Shown here one piece after another: positions 35,464 to 45,314 of a stretch of 64,000 nucleotides of DNA. Source of the stretch: an uncultured Flavobacteriaceae bacterium (lineage in GTDB: Bacteria > Bacteroidota > Bacteroidia > Flavobacteriales > Flavobacteriaceae); the NCBI GenBank assembly GCA_947494695.1, contig CANLWB010000012.1, positions 124,001 through 188,000 on the forward strand, read 5' to 3'. The translations under genes were made by a program, and so were the position numbers. The notes under the pieces were generated by a model. The model saw only the letters and a list, made by a program, of their open reading frames with translations. It ran no database searches and was not told the origin of the DNA. Position 1 is the first letter of the stretch. Every line of letters starts with the position of its first letter.

Positions 35464-38400
35464 ATGAAAAAAGTAGACGTTAAAATTCACGATAGAATTA
35501 TACCAACCTATAAGTTGGGAAAACCAGAAATAAATCCAGTATTTTTTGAAAAGCGAGTATATCAAGGTTCTAATGGAAAAGTATATCCAGTACCTTTCGT
35601 TGACAAAGTATACGACCATAAAATTGATCAAAATTATAAAGAAGCCGTACTTGAAAACGAGTATGTACGCTTATCTATATTACCAGAAATTGGAGGGCGT
35701 ATTTTTGAAGCTCAAGATAAAACCAACGGTAATTATGATTTTTTCTATAAACAAGACGTCATAAAACCCGCTCTGGTTGGATTAGCGGGGCCTTGGATAA
35801 GCGGAGGTGTGGAGTTTAACTGGCCACAACATCATAGACCGGGGACGTATTTGCCAACAGATATGTATATAGAGCATGAAAGCGATGGAGCGAAAACGGT
35901 TTGGATGTCTGAATACGATCCGCTGAATCGTCTAAAAGGAATGCATGGCTTAAGATTACGTCCGGATAGTTCGCTTATAGAATTACGGGCGCGTCTGTTT
36001 AACAGAACACCGTTTATACAAACCTTTTTATGGTGGGCAAATGTGGCGGTAGAAGTACATGATGAATATGAAAGTTTCTTCCCGACCGATGTGCATTATG
36101 TGGCAGACCATGCAGTTAGAGCACAAAGTAGTTTTCCTTTAGCAGAAAACGATTATTACGGTATTCCTTATCACCAACGAAAAGGTGCTAACGATTTAAG
36201 ACGTTACACAAATATACCGGTGCCAACAAGTTATATGGTTTGTGAAACGAATTATGATTTTTTTGGTGGTTACGACCATAAAGCCAATGGAGGTTTCATT
36301 CATGTAGCCAATAGACATATTGCACCGGGGAAAAAACAATGGACCTGGGGCAATTCTGAATTTGGAAGAGCCTGGGATAGAGAGCTTACCGATGTAGGTG
36401 GACCGTATTTTGAATTGATGGCTGGAGTTTATACCGATAATCAACCGGACTTTAGTTATTTGGCACCTTATGAAACTAAAACATTTTCCCAGTTTTGGTG
36501 GGGTTATAAAAATCTGGGACCTGTTCAAAATGCTAATAACGATTTAGCTATTCGACTTAAAGTGCAACAAGATAATAAATTAGATTTAGGGGTAGCATCG
36601 ACAAAAGAAATTGAAGGAATACAAATTGTTTTAAAGATTGGTGATAAAATAACAGAAATCAACAATGTGCATATTTCTCCTAAAAACCCTTGGGAAGATA
36701 TTTCAAATTCCATGCGTTCAGGAGAAGAAAATGATGTTTCGTTAACCGTTTTTGATAAGTCTGGTAATGAATTATTGGCATACCATCAAAAAGAGGTTTC
36801 AAAAACAAGAGATCGTATAACGGCCAAAGAACCAGTTGAAGCAAAAGACGTAGAGATCAATTCAGAATTAAACCTTATTGGTGAACATTTAGAGCTATAT
36901 CGTCATCCTACAAGATATCCTGAAGCCTATTGGAAAACAGCTTTAGAACGAAACTCCAACGATTCTAATGCAGCTATAGAACTTGGAAAGTCTAAATTGA
37001 AACAAGGGCGTTTTAATGAAGCGCTCACATACTTTAATTCGGCTATAACCACCCTAACATCATATCATCCAAATCCACAAACAGGAGCGGCACATTATTT
37101 TGCGGGGCTAGCCTATTTATATCAAAATAATCCAGAAATGGCCTATTCAAAGTTGTATAAAGCAACTTGGAATTACGAATGGCGCTCTGCATCACATTAT
37201 TTGTTAGCAAATATTGAAAGTAGAAAAGGTAATACAGCTTCTGTACTGTATCATATTGAAGCCTCTTTAGATACGAACAGACAAAACAATAAGGCCTATA
37301 TTTTAAAAGCGATTGTATGGCATCAAATGGGTAAAAAAGAAGAAGCGATAAGCATTCTGGAAGATGCATTAAAAACGGATGCATTAGACCAATGGGCTAA
37401 TTATGAACTCGCTAGAATATCGGGTGATTATCAGGTGTTTTTAGAACGTTCAAGAAACGATGCACAAACTATTCTAGATATTGCTTTCGATTATGCAGAC
37501 GCAGGGTGTTACAAAGAGGCAATAGAATTAATTCAATTGCATCATGAGAATTTAATTCCAGATTCAGCAGTACCAAACCCTTTAAAACAATCAGTTATCA
37601 CATGGTTTGTTTTAGCTTGGCTATATGCTCTAGACAATCAAGCAGAGAAATCAAAACTTATTTTAGTTAAATCGAGTGTGCTGAATCCAGACTATTGTTT
37701 CCCTTCTAGAATACATGAACAAATTGTGTTAGAATGGGCTATAGCTCAAGATATAAATCCATCATTAGCAGCCTACGGATTAGGTAATTATTTATTAGAT
37801 AAAAAATGCCATAAAGAAGCAATAGCCTCTTGGGAAATTGCAGTAAAAAATGATATGCAATACGGTACACTTTATAGGAATCTGGGGATTGCCTATTGGA
37901 ATAACCAACAAGATGGTGAAAAAGCACGCAAAGCTTTTGAAAAAGCCATAGCACTTTCTCCATACGATATGCGTATTCTTTTTGAATACGACCAATTGCG
38001 CAAAAAACTGAATGATAGTCCAGAGGAACGTTTAACATGTATTGAACCTCAACTAGAAGCGATATTAGAGCGTGATGACTTTAGTGTAGAACTAGCAGCG
38101 CTTTATAATTTTACAGGACAATACGATAAGGCTATGGAAGTGATGACCAACAAAAACTTCCATCCATGGGAAGGCGGTGAAGGTCAGGTCATCAGACAGT
38201 ATACATATACCTGTTTGAGAAAGGGACAAGAAGCATTAGAAGCTAACAATTTTGAAGACGCTCTAAAGTATTTTGGTAATGCAGAAAATACCCCGGATAA
38301 CCTCGGTGAAAAATACCATCCGTTACAGGCTAAAGCACATTTAAAATATTGGCAAGGAAAAGCCTTAAAAGCTTTAGGAAGAACAGAAGCGGCTGAAGCA

Positions 38401-38805
38401 TGTTTTAAGAAAAGTGCCACAGAGCAAGGGGATTTTGTAGATATGGCTGTAAGTGCCTATTCAGAGTTGTCATATTATTCAGCATTATCACTAAAAGAAT
38501 TAGGGGGTGTTAAAGATGCTACAGATTTGTTAACCAACATAAAAGCTTATGCCGAAAGCAAATTAAAAGAAACAGTTAGGATAGATTATTTTGCAACTTC
38601 ACTTCCGCTGTTATTAGTATTTGAAGAAGATTTACAACAACGAAACTGTTGGGAAAACAAGTATTTAATTGGGCTTACAGAATTAGGTTTGGGTAATATG
38701 GATAAAGCTTCAAAGTTATTTAAAGAAGTATTAGAGTTAAACGCCATGCACGTAGGTGCTAAAGCTACTATAGAAGAGGTCGAGGTTTATAAAAATTTGT
38801 CTTAA
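35464..38805 (+). CDS. DUF5107 domain plus TPR-repeat protein, carbohydrate-related
   Basis: This 1113-residue cytoplasmic protein has no signal peptide. Residues 1 to about 340 form a DUF5107 domain, which resembles aldose-mutarotase-type sugar-binding beta-sandwiches (ILPEIGGRIFEAQD, VGLAGPWISGGVEFNWPQHH, PYETKTFSQFWWGYK). From about 480 to 1100 it is a long helical array of TPR repeats (for example ELGKSKLKQGRFNEALTYF, YRNLGIAYWNNQQDGEKARKAFEKA, given in parts in the literature style). DUF5107 genes usually sit in sugar-use loci. Together with the MFS porter and AraC gene it suggests intracellular handling of an imported sugar or glycoside. Catalytic residues are not known to me. Confidence 0.8.
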   Translation: MKKVDVKIHDRIIPTYKLGKPEINPVFFEKRVYQGSNGKVYPVPFVDKVYDHKIDQNYKEAVLENEYVRLSILPEIGGRIFEAQDKTNGNYDFFYKQDVIKPALVGLAGPWISGGVEFNWPQHHRPGTYLPTDMYIEHESDGAKTVWMSEYDPLNRLKGMHGLRLRPDSSLIELRARLFNRTPFIQTFLWWANVAVEVHDEYESFFPTDVHYVADHAVRAQSSFPLAENDYYGIPYHQRKGANDLRRYTNIPVPTSYMVCETNYDFFGGYDHKANGGFIHVANRHIAPGKKQWTWGNSEFGRAWDRELTDVGGPYFELMAGVYTDNQPDFSYLAPYETKTFSQFWWGYKNLGPVQNANNDLAIRLKVQQDNKLDLGVASTKEIEGIQIVLKIGDKITEINNVHISPKNPWEDISNSMRSGEENDVSLTVFDKSGNELLAYHQKEVSKTRDRITAKEPVEAKDVEINSELNLIGEHLELYRHPTRYPEAYWKTALERNSNDSNAAIELGKSKLKQGRFNEALTYFNSAITTLTSYHPNPQTGAAHYFAGLAYLYQNNPEMAYSKLYKATWNYEWRSASHYLLANIESRKGNTASVLYHIEASLDTNRQNNKAYILKAIVWHQMGKKEEAISILEDALKTDALDQWANYELARISGDYQVFLERSRNDAQTILDIAFDYADAGCYKEAIELIQLHHENLIPDSAVPNPLKQSVITWFVLAWLYALDNQAEKSKLILVKSSVLNPDYCFPSRIHEQIVLEWAIAQDINPSLAAYGLGNYLLDKKCHKEAIASWEIAVKNDMQYGTLYRNLGIAYWNNQQDGEKARKAFEKAIALSPYDMRILFEYDQLRKKLNDSPEERLTCIEPQLEAILERDDFSVELAALYNFTGQYDKAMEVMTNKNFHPWEGGEGQVIRQYTYTCLRKGQEALEANNFEDALKYFGNAENTPDNLGEKYHPLQAKAHLKYWQGKALKALGRTEAAEACFKKSATEQGDFVDMAVSAYSELSYYSALSLKELGGVKDATDLLTNIKAYAESKLKETVRIDYFATSLPLLLVFEEDLQQRNCWENKYLIGLTELGLGNMDKASKLFKEVLELNAMHVGAKATIEEVEVYKNLS

Positions 38806-38942
38806 ACCAAAAAAAAGATTCTCAAAATAGACTCTATATGAAATTAAGTTAGAGGTCAACTCGTCAGTCAAAAAAGCGACATATTAGAAAATATAACATC
38901 ATGGAATTATTGAACGACTCATTCCAGATATAATCATACTGC

Positions 38943-39169
38943 TTAATCAAAAAGAATTCCTCGACGCTCTGCGTCGGGGTTTCCATTGAAATTGTCATTC
39001 CCGTGTGGTCAGTGAGCGTAGCCGAATTGAAAACGGGAATCTAAATACAAAATTTCGAATTTTGACCCCTTAAGGTCAAAATGAAACGGGCGAAACCTGT
39101 GCTGAGCCTGCCGAAGTATACCCCTATGGCTCTGCCTCGGGGATAGTTCGTTTCAAGAAATTTTTTATT
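38943..39169 (+). repeat. Long direct repeat, copy A (227 bp)
   Basis: This copy is nearly identical to positions 41700-41947 in the same orientation, with a few substitutions and a 21-bp gap. Internal palindromes include CGACGC-tct-GCGTCG, AATTTCGAATT, and GACCCCTTAAGGTC. It contains no ORF. It lies between the DUF5107 gene and the convergent GT39 gene. Confidence 0.9.
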
Positions 39170-39215
39170 ATTACAGCACAAATATCTTTTATTGGTGTGA
39201 TGAGGGCACTAATAA

Positions 39216-39249
39216 AAACCTTAAGATTGTTTCGCTAAGATTAAGGTTT
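39216..39249. terminator. Inverted repeat between convergent genes, possible bidirectional terminator
   Basis: AAACCTTAA and TTAAGGTTT form a 9-bp stem with a 16-base loop, located between the ends of the DUF5107 (+) and GT39 (-) genes. The stem is AT-rich and the loop long, so termination strength is uncertain. The rest of 38806-39386 holds the long repeat and no gene. Confidence 0.4.
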
Positions 39250-39386
39250 GAGAAAATGGAGCATGGTTTAATTTTAAAAACACGTATTAGTTCGTAAAGG
39301 AACGTTTTACATGTTTTGTTTACCCCAAACCAAACACCATACTCCAAATTTCAAACCCCTAGCTACAAGCTACCAATCCAAACGCT

Positions 39387-40799
39387 TTATTCCATAGAAT
39401 AAATTCCTTTATATTTATTTATCTCGATTTTCTTTAGTTTACTTTTTAATGTTTCTTTTAAAATGGTTGTATCACGATGTGAAATAAGAATTAAAAACGG
39501 GCTTTTACGCTGGACGATATCATTTAATTGGTCAGTATTAACATGTTGAATAGTGCCTTCAGAGTAAAATCTGCTGGAATAACTTGTCTTAAATAAATGA
39601 TAAACAGGAACCTTTTCTGTTAAGGTGTTTTTTAATAAATATTTATCGGTTTTGCTATAATAGGTTATACTTTGATTTAGTAGCGATATGGAGAATATAA
39701 TGGTTAAAACAATGGGGATTATAAAACCAAGTGTTGCATAGGTTTTTTTCCATTTTATAGAGGGCCACCAATAAACGACCAACAATGCTAGAGGCACCAT
39801 TACGGGCATGATATATGGGTGAATTAAGCTTTTTGATGGTGTAAAGAAAATAGGGGTCCATAATAACCACAGAATCAAAAATAGCAGCCATTTGTATGAC
39901 TTTAAATTGAATCGTTCACGCCATACCTGTCGTATGATTAGGAGTATCCACGGGAGTGTAAATAAAATAAGGAACACCCAGACCATGCCTATAGGTTGGG
40001 ATTTAGGGAACCCATATTTGTCACCGCTCCAACCAGAGTCGAAAAAACGCTTAAAATGCTCACCTATAATAAAGTAGTCTAAAAAACCAGGAGTCGCTTT
40101 TTCAGCAAGGTAATACCAGGGAAAACCGAGTGCAACCACAATAAAAATACCGGCTAACCAGGGCATTGACCTCATGGTTTGAATTTGCTCTTTAAAAAAG
40201 AACAACCAAAGCACTAGGGGAGGCATGGTTAAAATTAAGATAATGGGGCCTTTTGCTAGAAGCCCTAATCCTATCCCGACAAAGAAAAGGTAATTCCAAA
40301 TAGTTCGTTGTTTCGTTCTATGGCTTTCCCAAAAAGAGAGCATGGTGAGAACAACACAGAAGGTAAGCGTCATATCTGTAGATACCACTCCCGCGTGCAA
40401 TAAAAATTCTGGAATGCATAGTAGAATAAAAGCGGGCAAAAAGAAGGGTAGACCCTGTCTTTTTGCATACTTACCTGTTAAAAGAATTATTAAAATGGCA
40501 AGAATTAAAGCAGGGAGTCTAACAGCAAATTCATCAACACCAAAAATGTTCATACTTATGGCAGATAGCCAGGTTGATAGAGGTGGTTTTGCCCAAAATG
40601 GAATATTGTAGTCTATATAGGGGGTTATCCAATTATTCGTCTCATACATAATTCGTGCTATTTCAGCATATCGCGCTTCGGTTTTATCCATTAGCGGAAG
40701 CATCGCATTTATAAAAACTCTTATAATTAAGAGGGCGAGGGTGCTCCATGCATAAAACAAAGGGTGCTTTAAAAGTTGTTTTGAGGAATCACTTTCCAT
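39387..40799 (-). CDS. GT39/ArnT-like membrane glycosyltransferase
   Basis: A 470-residue protein with about ten membrane helices. The N-terminal extracytoplasmic loop reads DKTEARYAEIAR and is followed by WITPYIDYNIPFWAKPPLSTW, which is the signature of ArnT/PMT-type transferases (the two acidic residues and the KPPL motif). These enzymes use polyprenyl-phosphate sugars to glycosylate lipid A or proteins on the periplasmic side. It overlaps the GT2 gene by 31 bp, whose product likely makes the lipid-linked sugar donor. Confidence 0.87.
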   Translation of the reverse strand: MESDSSKQLLKHPLFYAWSTLALLIIRVFINAMLPLMDKTEARYAEIARIMYETNNWITPYIDYNIPFWAKPPLSTWLSAISMNIFGVDEFAVRLPALILAILIILLTGKYAKRQGLPFFLPAFILLCIPEFLLHAGVVSTDMTLTFCVVLTMLSFWESHRTKQRTIWNYLFFVGIGLGLLAKGPIILILTMPPLVLWLFFFKEQIQTMRSMPWLAGIFIVVALGFPWYYLAEKATPGFLDYFIIGEHFKRFFDSGWSGDKYGFPKSQPIGMVWVFLILFTLPWILLIIRQVWRERFNLKSYKWLLFLILWLLWTPIFFTPSKSLIHPYIMPVMVPLALLVVYWWPSIKWKKTYATLGFIIPIVLTIIFSISLLNQSITYYSKTDKYLLKNTLTEKVPVYHLFKTSYSSRFYSEGTIQHVNTDQLNDIVQRKSPFLILISHRDTTILKETLKSKLKKIEINKYKGIYSME

Positions 40800-41578
40800 G
40801 AAGGTAGCGTTTGTTTTTTATATGTTTTGGAAATGATAATAAAGTCGTACCACAGTGTAAAGAAATAGGATGTCTTAACCTTAGAATTGCTAGTATCTAT
40901 CCAGGATTGCAAAGGAATTTCTCTTACTGTATTTTTAATACCGTTTTTTCCTATAAGATGAATTAAACGATGGAATAATTCAACGTCGAATAACCATTTA
41001 GAAATAAATGGGGCTTTAAATAACTGGTGAGCCAAATCTGTTCTAAAGATTTTGCAACCACATTGTGTGTCATAAACAGAAAGTCCCAATTGCATTGAAA
41101 TTAAGGTTGCAATAAACCGTCCCACAAAAAACCTAAAAAATGTTCTATTGATAATATTATCAATTTTAGAAATTCTGGACCCGAACACAAAAAGGACCTT
41201 GGAATCAATGAGTTCGCTTAATTTTAGACACTCACTCAAAGAGGTCGATAAATCGGCATCTAAATAAGCAATTTTATTGAAATTTAAATGTTTTTGAGCA
41301 TATAAGACGCCCGAACGGACCGCAGAAGCTTTACCTGCGTTAGTTTTAATATGGTTTATAAAGATATTGTCCGAAGCTTTTTCTTTTGTTCCCTGAAGTA
41401 CCTGAAGCGTATTATCATTGGAGCCATCGTTAGAAAATACAATAGCAACATGTTTATGTTCCTGTAAAAAGGAATAAAATAATTTGGGTTGTAGCCGCTC
41501 AGATTCATTATAACACGGGATAACGAGTACTAAAGAAAAATGATTACATGTAGGTTCACTCATAAAATTGTTCATCAC
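40769..41578 (-). CDS. GT2 (DPM1-like) polyprenyl-phosphate glycosyltransferase
   Basis: A 269-residue GT-A glycosyltransferase: VIPCYNESERL at the N-terminus, FSNDGSNDNT, KTNAGKASAVRSG and YLDADLSTS (the D-x-D). Family members of this type (DPM1/ALG5-like) transfer a hexose from a nucleotide sugar to polyprenyl phosphate. The 31-bp overlap with the downstream GT39 gene fits a donor-making/donor-using pair. Alternative starts are Met2 and Met6. The pair is bracketed by the 227/248-bp direct repeats. Confidence 0.87.
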   Translation of the reverse strand: MMNNFMSEPTCNHFSLVLVIPCYNESERLQPKLFYSFLQEHKHVAIVFSNDGSNDNTLQVLQGTKEKASDNIFINHIKTNAGKASAVRSGVLYAQKHLNFNKIAYLDADLSTSLSECLKLSELIDSKVLFVFGSRISKIDNIINRTFFRFFVGRFIATLISMQLGLSVYDTQCGCKIFRTDLAHQLFKAPFISKWLFDVELFHRLIHLIGKNGIKNTVREIPLQSWIDTSNSKVKTSYFFTLWYDFIIISKTYKKQTLPSWKVIPQNNF

Positions 41579-41699
41579 AGTTTTTCTAATGAAAGACGAA
41601 AGTATATGGGAAATCTTAAGTAGTTCTTAAGACAACCTTAAGTAAAACTATAGTTGAAACATGGTGCTGTATGTTAATATCGAGTATTGAGAACCTGTT

Positions 41700-41947
41700 T
41701 TAATCAAAAAGAATTCCTCGACGCTCTGCGTCGGGGTTTCCATTGAAATTGTCATTCCTGTGTGGTCAGTGAGCGTCCGCCGGCTGGCCGGACAGGTAGC
41801 CGAACTGAAAATGGGAATCTAAATACAAAATTTCGAATTTTGACCCCTTAAGGTCAAAATGAAACGGGTGAAACCTGTGCTGAGCCTGCCGAAGTATACC
41901 CCTATGGCTCTGCCTCGGGGATAGTTCGTTTCAAGAAATTTTTTATT
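41700..41947 (+). repeat. Long direct repeat, copy B (248 bp)
   Basis: The second copy of the element at 38943-39169, in the same orientation. It differs by a few substitutions and carries 21 extra bases (CCGCCGGCTGGCCGGACAGGT, begun after GAGCGT), themselves an imperfect palindrome. The rest of the 472-bp gap 41579-42050 shows no gene. Confidence 0.9.
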
Positions 41948-42050
41948 TCTTTTTAGAGCACAGGAATACATAACGACCTTATTTCGTCATTTTTAACCCT
42001 TGATGAAATTTTATCTATATTCTCGAATTAACGGAAAAATACACATTAGG

Positions 42051-43301
42051 TTACTTGAACGTTAATTTAAAGGTATGCATGTTGTTATTAAACGTATAGT
42101 GGATGGTGTAACCAAAACGATCGCAGATTTTCTTAACAATAGCTAGTCCAAGACCAAGGGATTTCTTGGTTTTATGTTCGCTGTAGAATCGGTTATATAG
42201 TTTTTCAGGGCTTTTAATTGATGATTTACCTGTATTTGAAATAATAAATTGATTGTTAATTGCTCTTATGGTGATTTCTCCATTGGAAGCCGTATATTTT
42301 ATGGCATTAGATATTAAATTATCGGCAATAATATGTGCCAAATATTCATCAAAATAAATTTCAATCGGGACCATATCTTTCATTAGAATAGGCAATTCAC
42401 TGAGTCCATCGAAGTTTTCTATAGATGTTTTTAAGATCTCGGTAAAATCAATTTTATCTGAAGTCTTAAACTGTTGATTTTCAATCTTAGCCAGTAAAAT
42501 TAATTTTTTGTTAAGTGTGGCTAATCGCCGTGCATTATTAGAAATCTCAATTAATAAGTTATATTGTTTTTCGCTAATTTGATTTTCATCAAAAGAATTA
42601 TCGATCTTCGCTTGAATAATGGCCAGGGGGGTCTGAATTTCATGAGAGATATCTTCAGTGAAATGCTTTAAGTTTTCATAATCCGAAATAACCTTATTGG
42701 TTAATACGCTCATCTCTGTATTCAGTTCAAAAAACTCCTCAATATCTGTATCTTCAAATGTTATGGGTTGATTAGACTGTACAGAAAACCCCTTAATCTT
42801 TTTAAGATTATCGAAAAAAGGTTTCCATACCGATTCTATATTTTTTTTATTCAAATAATACAGGCCTAAAAAAACCAACAGAAATATAATTGAAGATAAA
42901 ACAATGGATTGCATGACATCATGTAGCTCCACGAGTTTTGTTCGTACCGAAATTTTATAGAAATTACCATGTACTTCTCTATATCTGGTAAGTTCCATAT
43001 AAGGTTCCAGTTCATCTTCTGCTGGGTCATATAAAAGGGTGTCCTTTATGTGTTGTGCTTTTAAGCCTGCAACTTTTTCTGTATGAATTATAGGGTGAAT
43101 ATTAATAAGGAGTTCGTCCTTTTTAATTGATTTTTCGATTCTAAATGCTGCAGAATTTAGAGATTCTTTGGTTTCGTCTTTTAGGGTGTATTGCGTTAAA
43201 AAAAAGAGCGCAACTACACTTAGTAGCATAGCTGTTATACTGTAAGTAAAAAAACTTCGAGATGTTTTTTTTAATAATTTTACCTTCTTTTTCTCGGTCA
43301 T
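42051..43301 (-). CDS. Sensor histidine kinase
   Basis: A 416-residue membrane kinase with two helices (about residues 17-37 and 132-150) and a periplasmic domain between them. The dimerisation domain has the phospho-acceptor His220 in DISHEIQTPLA. The catalytic domain has the N box NLISNAIKYT and the G box GLGLAIVKK. It is 3 bp downstream of the response regulator gene on the same strand, forming a two-component pair. The periplasmic signal is unknown. Confidence 0.92.
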   Translation of the reverse strand: MTEKKKVKLLKKTSRSFFTYSITAMLLSVVALFFLTQYTLKDETKESLNSAAFRIEKSIKKDELLINIHPIIHTEKVAGLKAQHIKDTLLYDPAEDELEPYMELTRYREVHGNFYKISVRTKLVELHDVMQSIVLSSIIFLLVFLGLYYLNKKNIESVWKPFFDNLKKIKGFSVQSNQPITFEDTDIEEFFELNTEMSVLTNKVISDYENLKHFTEDISHEIQTPLAIIQAKIDNSFDENQISEKQYNLLIEISNNARRLATLNKKLILLAKIENQQFKTSDKIDFTEILKTSIENFDGLSELPILMKDMVPIEIYFDEYLAHIIADNLISNAIKYTASNGEITIRAINNQFIISNTGKSSIKSPEKLYNRFYSEHKTKKSLGLGLAIVKKICDRFGYTIHYTFNNNMHTFKLTFK

Positions 43302-43304
43302 TAT

Positions 43305-43985
43305 TTATAGGTCTTCGTCTGTAAATTTATATCCAATTCTATAAACCGTTTTAATGTAATTAGCCGCAGCTTTTGTTAGTTTTTTTCTCAAGTGATTAAT
43401 GTGTACATAGATAAAATCAAAATTATCAACAGCATCAATATGGTCACCCCAAAGGTGTTCGGCAATGACTTCTTTTGAAAGTACTCTATTTTTATTGGTA
43501 ATAAAGTATACTAATAAATCGTACTCTTTTTTTGTTAATTGTATGGATTTATTGTTTACGTAAGCCTGCATGGCATCAGTATTAACTGTAATTTCTTTGA
43601 AGGATACGTTAGCATCACCATCGTACTTACCTCTGCGCATTACAGCTTTAATACGAGAATTTAACTCTGTAAGATGGAAAGGTTTGGTTAAATAATCATC
43701 AGCGCCCAGGTCTAAACCTTCAACCTTATCATCCAGCGAATTATTTGCCGAAATAATAATAATTGGGATTTTCTTCCCCTCCCTTTTAACCAATTTCAGT
43801 AAATCGAGTCCAGAACCAGTTACAAGATTAATATCCAAAAGGATAAGATCGTATTCGTAAATAGAAACTTTAGAGGCTGCTTCATGATAATCTGAAGCAG
43901 TTTCACATATATGAGCATCTCTTTTTAAAAATTTAACGATAGATTCCTGCAATATGATTTCGTCTTCGGCAATTAAGATTTTCAT
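43305..43985 (-). CDS. OmpR-family response regulator
   Basis: A 226-residue regulator with a receiver domain (phospho-acceptor Asp51 in LILLDINL, and Lys in YLTKPFH near 101) and a winged-helix DNA-binding domain (NKSIQLTKKEYDLLVYF, then HINHLRKKL and YRIGYKF at the end). It is the first gene of the pair with the kinase gene. The gene immediately upstream on the same strand is the class C beta-lactamase-like hydrolase, 125 bp away; a link to it is not shown by the sequence. Confidence 0.93.
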   Translation of the reverse strand: MKILIAEDEIILQESIVKFLKRDAHICETASDYHEAASKVSIYEYDLILLDINLVTGSGLDLLKLVKREGKKIPIIIISANNSLDDKVEGLDLGADDYLTKPFHLTELNSRIKAVMRRGKYDGDANVSFKEITVNTDAMQAYVNNKSIQLTKKEYDLLVYFITNKNRVLSKEVIAEHLWGDHIDAVDNFDFIYVHINHLRKKLTKAAANYIKTVYRIGYKFTDEDL

Positions 43986-44110
43986 ACACCTTGTTATATT
44001 AAATGGAGCAATATATTTATAAAATCTTAACTAATTCTTAAGCGTAAAAAATAACTTTGGCTTGAAGTAAATTATATTAAAAAATAAAATAAATAATCTA
44101 TCTAAGTTTA

Positions 44111-45205
44111 TCATTTTAAATTAGAAAAAACTGGTAAAAAAATATCCTTTACAATAGCAAAAGGTAATTTATCTTCCTGTGAGTTATAGGCACCTCCGGT
44201 AAAAATGGCTATCATATCCAACGTTGGAAATATCATAATGTATTGTCCGCCGTTCCCTGTAGCTACTTTAGATGTTAGTATATGATTATTGGTTTGAAAC
44301 GGAATGTTCCACCAGAGATAACCGTAATCGATTCCTGTAATTTTTGTTTTTGGTGTTGTGGCATCTTCAATCCATGTTTCAGATACAATTCGTTTCTCAT
44401 TCCAAATGCCTTTATGAAGTATGAGTATACCAATTTTAGCCATATCACGGGACGTCATATATAACCGTTTTCCAGAAGCAATAACGTTTTTGTTTGAGGT
44501 GTGTCCCCAATTTATATTGGAGATTCCCAGGGGGGCGAACAGGTGTTGTTGTGCAAATTCCTGAATGGTCATGCCTGAGGCCTGACTAATAATTTCGGCA
44601 ATTAAAACAGTACCCATGGAGCAGTAGTTAGAGACCTCTCCTGGCTCGTTTATCATGGGAAGATCAAGCGTATATTGAAGCCAATCCTTTTTCTTATACA
44701 CCTTATCTTCCTGTCCTTTAGATTTTTTATCCCAATCGTTACAATCTAGTCCGCTAGACATGGTTAAAAGGTGTTTGATTGTGATTTTTGCCTTTCTTTT
44801 ATCAATAGTTTTGTTTGATGTAGAGTTTTTAAGGTATTTAAATATTGGGTCGTTAACGTTGGCTATGTAGCCTTTATCAATAGCGATTCCCATTAGTATG
44901 GAACGAATGCTTTTTGACGTCGACCTAAGGTCGTGAGGAGTATGATTCGAATGGCCATTGAAGTACTCTTCAATAATAAGCGCGTCATTTTTGACCAGGA
45001 GTATACTATGGATGTTATTTTCCTTAGTTTGCAATTGGTTGAACAGCCGATAAACCAATGTCGTATCGGCATGTATCGACTTCAAATGGTTGGTTTGCAA
45101 ATTATCCTTCAGCGTTTTGGGTTGTGCATACCTGTAGGTGCTTTGTGTGTGGGCTATTATATGACTAAATAAAGTTAAAACAATGAGGAGGGTAAGGGGT
45201 TTCAT
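44111..45205 (-). CDS. Serine hydrolase, class C beta-lactamase-like, exported
   Basis: A 364-residue protein with an N-terminal signal peptide (about 1-20, LLIVLTLFSHIIAHTQ). The catalytic SxxK is STSK at residues 95-98 and the second motif Y-x-S is seen in SNYCSMG. The C-terminus has GNGGQYIMIFP. Members of this family include penicillin-binding-type esterases, D-aminopeptidases and EstB-like enzymes; true beta-lactamase activity is unlikely from sequence alone. The ATG at 45205 is the clear start before the signal peptide. Confidence 0.85.
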   Translation of the reverse strand: MKPLTLLIVLTLFSHIIAHTQSTYRYAQPKTLKDNLQTNHLKSIHADTTLVYRLFNQLQTKENNIHSILLVKNDALIIEEYFNGHSNHTPHDLRSTSKSIRSILMGIAIDKGYIANVNDPIFKYLKNSTSNKTIDKRKAKITIKHLLTMSSGLDCNDWDKKSKGQEDKVYKKKDWLQYTLDLPMINEPGEVSNYCSMGTVLIAEIISQASGMTIQEFAQQHLFAPLGISNINWGHTSNKNVIASGKRLYMTSRDMAKIGILILHKGIWNEKRIVSETWIEDATTPKTKITGIDYGYLWWNIPFQTNNHILTSKVATGNGGQYIMIFPTLDMIAIFTGGAYNSQEDKLPFAIVKDIFLPVFSNLK

Positions 45206-45314
45206 AATTACGAGATATAAAGTATGTTGTAAAATAAATGACTTAAGACTAAATTAGTTGATTTTAATATATATTCTACCAAAAATCGATACTTCATTAA
45301 TGAATACATCTCAT

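Noticed and set aside
38943-41947. Insertion sequence or composite transposon
   Set aside because: Neither repeat copy has a transposase ORF or clear terminal inverted repeats with target duplication.
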